Assembly: GCA_964452115.1 (NCBI GenBank)
Contig: CAYVKY010000066.1
Span: 1-12,543, forward strand
Direction: 5' to 3'
DNA: 12,543 nucleotides
Origin: CAYVKY01 sp964452115
GTDB lineage: Bacteria > Bacteroidota > Ignavibacteria > Tepidaquicellales > Tepidaquicellaceae
Shown here: one piece after another, positions 6,280 to 12,543 of the stretch
Layout: the number at the start of each line of letters is the position of its first letter
Position numbering within the stretch: the stretch's first letter is position 1
Notes under the pieces: generated by a model
What the model was told of the DNA's origin: nothing
The model's input: the letters and a program-made list of their open reading frames with translations, nothing else
Database searches by the model: none
Position numbers and translations under genes: made by a program

Positions 6280-9200
6280 GTGGATAAGCTAAATGTAATT
6301 TTAAACGGCAAAATAACACAAGCCATAAAAGGCGAAACAATTCTTTCTCTGGCAAAACGAAACGGAATCGAAATTCCTACCTTGTGTAATGATGAGAGAC
6401 TGGAACCTTATGCTTCGTGTTTTGTATGTGTAGTTGAAATTGAAGGAATGAAAGGGCTTCAGCCGTCGTGCTGCACGAAGGTTGTAGAGGGAATGAATAT
6501 AACAACCGATAGCGAACGTGTACACAACTCGCGCAGGTCTGCTCTGGAACTTCTGCTTAGCAACCATTATGCGGATTGCGCTGCACCCTGTAAATTGACC
6601 TGCCCTGCGGGAGTTGATGTTCAGGGTTACATCGGTTTAATTGAAAAAGGTTTGTACCGTGATGCAGTAGGTTTGATTAAAAACGCAAATCCTCTGCCTG
6701 CAATCTGCGGCAGGGTGTGTGTGCGTCCTTGCGAGGTTGCCTGCAGGAGAAACCTTGTCGAAGGCAAAGGAGTCGGAATAGACTATCTGAAGCGGTTTGC
6801 AACAGATATGGATTTTGCTTCCGGCGATGTGTGGATGCCTGAAGTGAAAAATCCGACGAACAAAAAAGTCTGCATAATCGGAGCAGGTCCCGGCGGACTG
6901 TCCGCTGCTTATTACTTATCGCTTGAAGGACACAGCGCAGATATTTATGAAGCAAGTCCGTTTGCAGGGGGAATGCTCAGGTACGGCATCCCGCCTTACA
7001 GACTTCCGAATGAAATCATAGATAAAGAAGTTGAAAGCATAACGAATCTCGGTGTAAGTATTTTTTACAATCAAAAACTTGGAGACAATTTAAAATTTAA
7101 TGATTTAAAAAATAAATATAATGCGTTCATACTCGCAATCGGCTCGCAATCCGGAACGAGAATCGGTTGTGAAAATGATGATGCAGAAAACGTTCTTTCG
7201 GGAATTGACTTTCTGAGGAATATGGAACTGACGGGACAGAGATATGATTTTACCGGTAAAAAAGTTGCAGTAATCGGCGGAGGAAATACCGCAATGGATT
7301 GCTGCAGAACTTCGATGAGATGCGGCGCAGAAAAAGTTTACATCATTTACAGAAGAACCGAAAAAGAGATGCCTGCGAATCCGATTGAAATTCACGAATC
7401 AAAATTAGAGGGCGTAGAATATTTATTCCTGACTGCTCCCGGAAAAGTTAATACGGATGAAAGCGGCAAACTGAAAACTCTAACCTGCTTTAAAATGACA
7501 CTCGGTGAGCCCGATGCTTCAGGCAGAAGAAGGCCTGTAAAGGTTGACAACTCAGAATTCGAAATAGAACTTGACTACATACTCGCTGCAATAGGTCAGA
7601 AAACGAATGTGAATTTTATAAATGATATAAATGAATCATCGGAAACACCGCTAAAACTTTCAAAATGGGGGGATATAGAAGCTGATAAAGTTACACTCCG
7701 GACAAGCATTGAAAATATGTTTGCGGCAGGCGATTCAGTGACAGGTCCTGCAACTTTGATTGAAGCGATTGCTCAGGGCAGAAAAGCCGCGAGAAGCTGC
7801 CATCAGCTGCTTTCGGGTGAGAAAATCGAAGGTGAGCCATACGAGTTTATAAGCCGGCGCGACAATTTTGAAAAACAGGTAAAGGAAGATTACCATAGTG
7901 TATATCATACACGCGAGAGAAATGAAATGCCGACATTAGAACCCGAAAAGAGAAAGAACTTTACAGAAGTAGAACTCGGATATTCGCAGGCGCAGGCATT
8001 GAGTGAAACACGCAGATGTCTTGAATGCGGATGCACTGAATATTTTACGTGCGATTTGAAAAGATATTCAACTGAATACCGCGCAGACCAGAAAAGATAC
8101 GAAGGCGAATACAGAAAAACCGAATCGGACTTCAGACATCCGTATATTGAAATTGATAATAATAAATGCATCCTGTGTGCCCGCTGTATAAGAATTTGCA
8201 GGGATGTTGCCGGAGCAAATGCTCTCGGGCTTGTTGACAGGGGGTTTGACTCTTATGTATCGCCTAGTCTCGGCACTTCGCTTATGGATACTGACTGTGA
8301 ATCCTGCGGGCTCTGCATCAGTACCTGTCCGACCGGTGCAATAACAGAAAACTATACATTCAAACCCGGTCCTTACCGGCTTGAGAGTTTTGAAACAATT
8401 TGTAATTACTGTTCGATTGGATGTGAGCTTACACTTCATCACGTCAACGGATATTACATGAAAGTTACAGGCAGCAGCGGACTCGTGAATAATGATACTA
8501 ACATCTGCAGGTTCGGAAAGTTCGGTTACAAATATCTCAACAGCAGTGAGAGAGTGCTCACTCCTCTGAAAAAAACAGATAAAGGATTTGAAAAAATTAC
8601 TTTTTCAGAAGCATATAAAATTATCTGCGGAAAAATTAAAGAAGCCAGACCTGATGAAAATGCCGTTTTTGCAGGGGCACGACTGCTGAATGAAGAGCAG
8701 TATCTGCTTCAGAAGTTTACGCGTACTGCGCTGAAAACGAACAATATCACAAGTTTCCATTATGAAGGTAGAGGTTCAGGTTATGCAAAATTATCAGCGC
8801 ACAACGTTCCATTTGAACAAATTTATGATGCAGACCGTGTATATCTTGTCGGCACCGAAATCAATTATGAAAATCCTGTTTTAGGTTACATCATCAATAA
8901 TGCAAGAATTAAAAAAGGAGTAAAACTCAGAGTCATAACGGATTCAGCACTGAGTACAATGCCGCTGAAGGCAGATGAATCAATTATGATAAAGTCTTAT
9001 TATTACTTTATAAAATCCATCATATATTACATGCTTGCAAACGGACTGGAAAATAAGGAATTCATAGACAGTAAAGTGGATGGATTTGAAATCTATAAAT
9101 CTTCGGTGCTCAAAGAGAATTTCAATGAACTTCTGAAAAAATCCGGAGTGTTTTTTGAAAAGAGACTCGTTGAACTTGCAGATTCATTTATAAACGAGCG

Positions 9201-9981
9201 GAAATCAATCGTTGTGTTTTCTGAAAAACATTTGTCATCAAATGCTGCTGTTGAGCTTTTCAATCTGGTGTTAATCTCAGGAAAATTAGGACGGCACGCA
9301 AGCGGAATAATCTCATTGAAGGAAAAAAACAACTCGCAGGGACTTTTTGATATGGGTGTGTCTCCGTCAATGGGTGTAGGAACAAGGGACATTTCCAATG
9401 ATGAAGTATTTGCAGAGCATATGAAAAAATTATGGAAGATAAATGAATTACCTTTTAATTATAATAATGATATATTCGGGATGCTTTCTTCAGGCGAAAT
9501 TAAAAATTTGTTTATTTTTGGTGAAGACCCTTTAGGGTGCGCATTGGATAAAGATCAGATTGAATTATTATTATCGAAAGCCGGTTTTATGGTAGTGCAG
9601 GATTATTTTATTACGGAAACGGCTTCAAAAGCAGATATTATTCTTCCGGCGGCATTACAATTTGAAACGGGCGGAAGTTACTGTAATACACAAAAGCAGA
9701 TAATCCACTTCGGACATAATGCGGAATCTAAAATCGAACGCTCCGGATATGAACAGATTAATGACCTGATGAAAATGTTTAATATTAAGAATAAAACAGA
9801 CCTTGCAAACAGTGCAACGATGGAGATTGCAGCGCTGCTAAGAGATGAATTGCCGGTCGAATCATGGAAAAAGCAGATGCTGAATTATACTTCGGAAGAT
9901 AACTATATGAGGGTTTTTGATTATGGGTGCGATATTATAGTGAAAAAATTTGAAGAAGAATTTTCAGAATTACTAAAATAA
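6280..9981 (+). CDS. NuoG-like / GltD-like fusion (StnC-like) with a degenerate molybdopterin-oxidoreductase domain
   Basis: This 1233-residue protein starts at a GTG. Domains in order: residues 1-80, a NuoG-type [2Fe-2S] ferredoxin (C36, C47, C50, C64); 96-155, HYADC leading into GltD-type clusters (C100, C104, C108; C143, C147, C151, C155); 195-510, GltD flavoprotein with GAGPGGL (201-207), VIGGGNTAMD (331-340) and GDSVTGPATLIEAIAQGR (484-501); 580-591, an extra C-x2-C-x-C-x5-C motif; 620-690, 2[4Fe-4S] (C630, C633, C636, C640; C673, C676, C679, C683); 705-1190, a molybdopterin-oxidoreductase domain with a [4Fe-4S] motif (C708, C711, C715, C743). In the catalytic-residue region (about 818-845) I see no Cys and no in-frame TGA, and the C-terminal dinucleotide-binding domain of formate dehydrogenases appears to be missing. 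This argues against formate dehydrogenase and for a structural role as in NuoG. NuoE, NuoF and NuoG/GltD parts together match the StnABC transhydrogenase. The likely role is to pass electrons between NADPH and the NuoEF core. An NADP-linked relay to an unlinked enzyme is the alternative. Confidence 0.88.
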   Translation: MDKLNVILNGKITQAIKGETILSLAKRNGIEIPTLCNDERLEPYASCFVCVVEIEGMKGLQPSCCTKVVEGMNITTDSERVHNSRRSALELLLSNHYADCAAPCKLTCPAGVDVQGYIGLIEKGLYRDAVGLIKNANPLPAICGRVCVRPCEVACRRNLVEGKGVGIDYLKRFATDMDFASGDVWMPEVKNPTNKKVCIIGAGPGGLSAAYYLSLEGHSADIYEASPFAGGMLRYGIPPYRLPNEIIDKEVESITNLGVSIFYNQKLGDNLKFNDLKNKYNAFILAIGSQSGTRIGCENDDAENVLSGIDFLRNMELTGQRYDFTGKKVAVIGGGNTAMDCCRTSMRCGAEKVYIIYRRTEKEMPANPIEIHESKLEGVEYLFLTAPGKVNTDESGKLKTLTCFKMTLGEPDASGRRRPVKVDNSEFEIELDYILAAIGQKTNVNFINDINESSETPLKLSKWGDIEADKVTLRTSIENMFAAGDSVTGPATLIEAIAQGRKAARSCHQLLSGEKIEGEPYEFISRRDNFEKQVKEDYHSVYHTRERNEMPTLEPEKRKNFTEVELGYSQAQALSETRRCLECGCTEYFTCDLKRYSTEYRADQKRYEGEYRKTESDFRHPYIEIDNNKCILCARCIRICRDVAGANALGLVDRGFDSYVSPSLGTSLMDTDCESCGLCISTCPTGAITENYTFKPGPYRLESFETICNYCSIGCELTLHHVNGYYMKVTGSSGLVNNDTNICRFGKFGYKYLNSSERVLTPLKKTDKGFEKITFSEAYKIICGKIKEARPDENAVFAGARLLNEEQYLLQKFTRTALKTNNITSFHYEGRGSGYAKLSAHNVPFEQIYDADRVYLVGTEINYENPVLGYIINNARIKKGVKLRVITDSALSTMPLKADESIMIKSYYYFIKSIIYYMLANGLENKEFIDSKVDGFEIYKSSVLKENFNELLKKSGVFFEKRLVELADSFINERKSIVVFSEKHLSSNAAVELFNLVLISGKLGRHASGIISLKEKNNSQGLFDMGVSPSMGVGTRDISNDEVFAEHMKKLWKINELPFNYNNDIFGMLSSGEIKNLFIFGEDPLGCALDKDQIELLLSKAGFMVVQDYFITETASKADIILPAALQFETGGSYCNTQKQIIHFGHNAESKIERSGYEQINDLMKMFNIKNKTDLANSATMEIAALLRDELPVESWKKQMLNYTSEDNYMRVFDYGCDIIVKKFEEEFSELLK

Positions 9982-9993
9982 AATAAACAGAAC

Positions 9994-10450
9994 ATGGAAA
10001 AATTTACATCAGTTGAAGACATTCTTAAATTCGCAATTAAGAAAGAACAGGAAGCAATGGATTTTTATCTGAACCTTGCCGGTAAATCCAGGAATGCGGA
10101 AATCAAAGGGGTATTTGAAGAGTTCGCACAGGAAGAATTGCGTCATAAAGCAAAACTTCAGAAAATTTTAACAATGGGAATTCTGTCATTGCCTGAAGAT
10201 GAAGTGTTGGATTTGAAAATTTCCGATTACACAGTTAACATCACACCTAAACCCGATATGTCGTATGAAGAGTCATTAATTCTTGCTATGAACAGGGAAA
10301 AAGCCTCATATAAATTGTACATAAATCTTGCACGCAAAGTCAATGACCCGGGTCTTAAAGACCTTTTCCAGATGCTTGCGACTGAAGAATCAAAGCATAA
10401 ACTTCNNNNNNNNNNTGGAATATGATGAGTACGTACTCAAAGAAAATTAA
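9994..10450 (+). CDS. Ferritin-like diiron protein (rubrerythrin-type four-helix domain, no rubredoxin), interrupted by an assembly gap
   Basis: The sequence encodes a two-repeat helical diiron domain. Repeat one has AIKKEQEAMDFY (14-25) and EELRHK (47-52). Repeat two has AMNREKASYKLY (98-109) and EESKHK (131-136). Likely iron ligands are E18, E48, H51, E102, E132 and H135. No rubredoxin cysteines are present. Such proteins commonly remove peroxide or store iron in anaerobes, and location 12 nt after an iron-sulfur-rich redox operon suggests protection or iron supply for it. The 10 N bases at 10406-10415 shift the frame: read literally, a stop appears at 10423-10425. The sequence after the gap continues well in the other frame as EYDEYVLKEN and stops with TAA at 10448-10450, so the true gap should be a multiple of three. 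The protein is probably about 150 residues. Confidence 0.85.
10406..10415. other. Assembly gap (10 N) inside the ferritin-like gene
   Basis: Ten undetermined bases lie within helix four of the ferritin-like protein. Keeping the frame of the bases before 10406 and of the codons from 10418 onward requires a gap length divisible by three, so ten is a placeholder. The gene should not be called frameshifted on this evidence. Confidence 0.97.
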
Positions 10451-10466
10451 TAAAATTTATTGCAAT

Positions 10467-10498
10467 AAAAAAACCCGGCTTGTGCCGGGTTTTTTTTT
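10467..10498 (+). terminator. Bidirectional intrinsic terminator between convergent genes
   Basis: CCCGGC (10474-10479) pairs with GCCGGG (10484-10489) around a TTGT loop. The stem is flanked by seven A residues on the left (10467-10473) and nine T residues on the right (10490-10498). The A/T tracts extend the stem and supply a U-tract on either strand. It begins 16 nt after the ferritin-like stop, and its other side faces the ferredoxin stop at 10521, so it can end transcription of both gene sets. Confidence 0.92.
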
Positions 10499-10520
10499 AT
10501 CTAAAACCTTGTTAAAGGAA

Positions 10521-10820
10521 TTATCTTCCTACTTCATCAAGTTTCAGTTTCTTTGCCATTAATTCTTCCTGTGATTCAACCATCGAATCGTCTTTAACAA
10601 TCGCTTCTGTCGGGCAGGAAGCAATGCATTGAGGTTCATCATTAAATCCAACGCATTCGGTACATTTTTCCTGTGCAACGTAGGTATGGTCATTATTCAA
10701 CGCTTCGTGTTCTTCATTTCCCAATACCCAGGGTGCCCCTGCTTCATAAATTGCATTATTCGGGCATTCTGCTTCGCATGCTCCGCAAGCAATGCATTCA
10801 TCTGTTATTTTTACGGCCAC
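10521..10820 (-). CDS. 2[4Fe-4S] ferredoxin of the Chlorobium/Allochromatium type
   Basis: This 99-residue low-potential electron carrier has cluster ligands C9, C12, C15, C19 (CIACGACEAECP) and C53, C56, C65, C69. The second motif has eight residues between its second and third cysteines (CTECVGFNDEPQC), the insertion seen in Alvin-type and chlorobial ferredoxins. The linker between the motifs (20-52) is longer than in clostridial ferredoxins, and an acidic/lysine-rich helix follows the last cluster (about 80-99). The start codon is GTG (10820-10818), supported by a strong Shine-Dalgarno sequence eight bases upstream. It converges on the transhydrogenase operon and shares its terminator. It is a natural candidate for the ferredoxin partner of those enzymes, but that is inferred from proximity. 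Confidence 0.95.
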   Translation of the reverse strand: MAVKITDECIACGACEAECPNNAIYEAGAPWVLGNEEHEALNNDHTYVAQEKCTECVGFNDEPQCIASCPTEAIVKDDSMVESQEELMAKKLKLDEVGR

Positions 10821-10942
10821 TTTACAGTCTCCTTTTGATTAATTATTCAAATTATATACTCAAAAATAGCAGTTATTTTTTACAAAATGAAGTCAAAAAC
10901 TGATGTAAAATTTGTCGAATATCAAATTTACCGGTATTAAAA
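10821..10942 (-). promoter_or_regulatory. Intergenic region with a candidate ferredoxin promoter
   Basis: This 122 nt gap between the DUF488 stop and the ferredoxin start is AT-rich. On the minus strand a perfect TATAAT lies at 10856-10851, 31 nt before the GTG, a plausible -10 element. I find no well-spaced -35: the TTGACT on the same strand is 34 nt away. A small palindrome, TACCGGTA, lies at 10929-10936 with no T-tract, so it is not a clear terminator for the DUF488 gene. The ferredoxin probably has its own promoter here. Confidence 0.35.
10829..10836 (-). promoter_or_regulatory. Shine-Dalgarno site of the ferredoxin gene
   Basis: On the minus strand this reads AAAAGGAG, followed by eight bases (ACTGTAAA) and the GTG start. 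It fixes the ferredoxin start and stands out because most other genes in the window have no recognisable ribosome binding site. Confidence 0.85.
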
Positions 10943-11782
10943 TTATATATGTTTTACCACTGCTTTAAATTCAGGCATTTTCTCCATTTTCGCTGTAACT
11001 TTATACCTGTGGCAGTGTTTGTAATCCGCTTCATAGCAGGTCAGTGCTGCGGATTTGTATTCATCTAGTAAATCGATAACGCGCTCAAGATATTCTTTCC
11101 TGTTCGGCAATATTTTTTTATAGAAGTAATCAAAAAGTTCTTCGTAGTTTTTTTCAGAGTCGAAGTCCTTTCTTATATTTTTTTCTATCCCGAGTTCAGG
11201 AATGTGAATGTAAGAAATGCCAGCACCTGTAAGATAATTTTTCATCTGATTTTTTGAAAATCCATATTTCATTGAAAGCGGATTATTCCTGACGTCAATT
11301 ACAAGTGCAATATTATTTGTAATCAGTTTGTCAATGTATGCATCAATCGAAATACCTTCGTAACCTAATGTGTATAGAATCTTTTTCGTGCTTTTTTTCT
11401 GCGGCTTCAGAAAGTAATGTGGAAATTTATTCTTGATTAATTTTGTGATTTGGGTTTCGGATAAATTTTTAAATTCATTCATAAATCTTTCCATATACTC
11501 CTCGTCAGCTTTTTTTAAATCTTTTGCATATTGTGCGTTCTTTTTGTTTAAAATAAAATTTTCCGAATCTTTCAGAATCTTACCGCTTGTCATCACATTC
11601 TTGTCCTGAATTAAAATATTACTGTAACATCCTTCCGGAGCAGGTAAGAAGTCGTAATAATTTTCTTTTTTATATTGACAAAAAAGAAACATCAGATTTG
11701 TGAATTGTGCCTTTTTGCAATCTCCGCCGAATGATTTAAGCAGTGCTGAAAGTATTTTTCTTCTGTAAAACACAGTGCGCAT
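10943..11782 (-). CDS. DUF488 domain protein with an N-terminal helix-turn-helix-like domain
   Basis: Residues 135-266 match the DUF488 family: YTLGYEGISIDAYID (137-151), VIDVRNNPLS (161-170), a conserved GISYIHIPELG segment (188-198) and the C-terminal LTCYEADYKHCHR (247-259), with conserved Arg, Cys and His residues that could form an active or binding site. Residues 1-75 form a separate domain (RRKILSALLKSFGG..., then YDFLPAPEGCYSN at 43-55). It resembles the small N-terminal domain often found ahead of DUF488 and loosely recalls SocA-like antitoxin or winged-helix folds. Residues 80-130 are a lysine-rich helical linker. The biochemical function of DUF488 is not established to my knowledge, so none is assigned. 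The gene lies 42 nt downstream of the hydrolase gene on the same strand and may be co-transcribed with it. Confidence 0.82.
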   Translation of the reverse strand: MRTVFYRRKILSALLKSFGGDCKKAQFTNLMFLFCQYKKENYYDFLPAPEGCYSNILIQDKNVMTSGKILKDSENFILNKKNAQYAKDLKKADEEYMERFMNEFKNLSETQITKLIKNKFPHYFLKPQKKSTKKILYTLGYEGISIDAYIDKLITNNIALVIDVRNNPLSMKYGFSKNQMKNYLTGAGISYIHIPELGIEKNIRKDFDSEKNYEELFDYFYKKILPNRKEYLERVIDLLDEYKSAALTCYEADYKHCHRYKVTAKMEKMPEFKAVVKHI

Positions 11783-11824
11783 TTGTTAATTTAAAATTAT
11801 AACAAAATATCAGAAAGAATAATT

Positions 11825-12543
11825 TTATCCTAAAAAACCGGATATATCATCCAAAAAATTACCGTATGTTTCATCAACTAAATCGGCATACATCGGCATC
11901 GGATTGAACATTGTGATGTGTGTGTAAGGGAAAGGAAAATCGCGTATCTTCACCGGCGTCGGTATATTCCTGTATTTGCCCTGAAGCGTATTCAGAACTT
12001 CCTCAGGCGGGACAACATCATCTTTCTCCAGTGCAAGTGCCGATATTCGAGGTGAAATCTCTTTCAGGCGTGCTTCTCTGCGCGGAAGGAAATGATGATA
12101 GTTCAGCATTGTTTTGAAATATGATTCCTCGAAATGCTCGCTGCTGATATAATGCGATAGCCGCTCCTCATCAATAAAATTGCTGTTGAGCTGTTCGGAA
12201 TAATATGCCTGCAGCACCACGCTTGCCTGATTATCAAGAATGTATTTAGACACGGAGTTCATTCTGTCGAATGTAGCGCCTCCGCAAAAGCAGAAAAGTT
12301 TTGTTTCGCAAAAAAGTTTTTCCGGATCTGCCATCATCATAATCAGTGAAAAAAACGAACCGATGGAATATGAAAGGATATTGATGCTCGTGTCTTTTTT
12401 GAAATCGGGATGTGTGCCGGATTTTATCAGTTTGAAAAATTTCACAGTATCGTAATACGCCTGAAGCCCGCTCCAGAAAAGACGTTGCCGATTTGATTCC
12501 AGCCGTGTGCTGATGGCGGCATTCACATAAGATGAATTAGTAT
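11825..12543 (-). CDS. Alpha/beta hydrolase-fold protein, 5' end beyond the window
   Basis: The reading frame is open to the window edge at 12543, so this is the C-terminal part of a larger protein. A GTG at 12526 could be taken as a start, but the upstream codons continue without a stop (T-N-S-S-Y) and the fold would lack its first strands. Counting from that GTG, SYSIGS (52-57) with S54 looks like the nucleophile elbow, LALEKDDVVPP (164-174) supplies the acid (D169 or D170) and PYTHITMF (200-207) supplies H203. This order and spacing fit a serine hydrolase triad. The first glycine of the usual GxSxG is Ser. The CFCGGATFDRMNSVSKYI stretch resembles Bacteroidota alpha/beta hydrolases I recall as DUF6051. 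That family label is tentative and the substrate is unknown. Confidence 0.75.
   Translation of the reverse strand, partial: TNSSYVNAAISTRLESNRQRLFWSGLQAYYDTVKFFKLIKSGTHPDFKKDTSINILSYSIGSFFSLIMMMADPEKLFCETKLFCFCGGATFDRMNSVSKYILDNQASVVLQAYYSEQLNSNFIDEERLSHYISSEHFEESYFKTMLNYHHFLPRREARLKEISPRISALALEKDDVVPPEEVLNTLQGKYRNIPTPVKIRDFPFPYTHITMFNPMPMYADLVDETYGNFLDDISGFLG

Noticed and set aside
6280..9981. Annotation as formate dehydrogenase alpha subunit or complex I NuoG
   Set aside because: No catalytic Cys/Sec is visible, the C-terminal cofactor domain seems missing, a GltD module is inserted and no membrane Nuo genes are nearby.
3895..9981. Electron-bifurcating [FeFe] hydrogenase operon
   Set aside because: NuoE- and NuoF-like subunits fit HydC/HydB, but no H-cluster motifs occur in any protein of the window.
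10629..10903. Plus-strand frames of 69 and 76 codons opposite the ferredoxin
   Set aside because: They are antisense to the ferredoxin, whose cluster motifs and ribosome binding site are clear.
12524..12526. GTG as the true start of the hydrolase
   Set aside because: The frame stays open upstream to the window edge and the fold would lack its N-terminal strands.

Overview
The window looks like a piece of a draft, probably metagenome-derived, genome of an anaerobic or microaerophilic bacterium from the Ignavibacteria/Chlorobi side of the Bacteroidota. The grounds are indirect. The DNA is AT-rich, most genes lack an obvious Shine-Dalgarno sequence, the small ferredoxin has the eight-residue insertion in its second cluster motif that I associate with Chlorobium-type ferredoxins, and the partial hydrolase at the right edge resembles Bacteroidota proteins. 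The lineage is an inference. Two assembly scars are visible: a 10-N gap at 10406-10415, and an Illumina flow-cell P7 oligo embedded in a coding region at 1419-1452.

Layout. Positions 1-298 are AT-rich with no convincing gene and probably hold the leader and promoter of what follows. From 299 to 10450 there is one tightly packed plus-strand gene set with gaps of 12 to 36 nt. In order it encodes: a cysteine-rich putative zinc-ribbon protein with two copies of an eight-cysteine module; NfnA (small subunit of ferredoxin-dependent NADH:NADP transhydrogenase, also annotated as sulfide dehydrogenase SudB); NfnB carrying a third copy of the same cysteine module at its N-terminus; a NuoE-like subunit; a NuoF-like subunit; a 1233-residue protein fusing NuoG-type iron-sulfur domains, a GltD-type NADPH/FAD module and a degenerate molybdopterin-oxidoreductase domain; and a ferritin-like diiron protein interrupted by the gap. 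A strong bidirectional terminator at 10467-10498 ends the set. On the minus strand, converging on it, are a 2[4Fe-4S] ferredoxin, a two-domain DUF488 protein and the 3' part of an alpha/beta hydrolase that runs off the window.

How the genes work together. NfnAB couples NADH, NADPH and ferredoxin by electron bifurcation. The NuoE-NuoF-(NuoG/GltD) trio has the composition of the Stn-family transhydrogenase (StnABC, described from Sporomusa), which does the same overall reaction with a different architecture. No hydrogenase or formate dehydrogenase catalytic subunit is present, and the molybdopterin-like domain shows neither a catalytic Cys nor a Sec codon. The simplest reading is therefore two different ferredoxin/NAD(H)/NADP(H) balancing machines encoded side by side, with a ferredoxin gene next door and a ferritin-like protein that may protect the iron-sulfur enzymes. 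The shared cysteine module, at the operon head and fused to NfnB, is the least explained and most interesting part.
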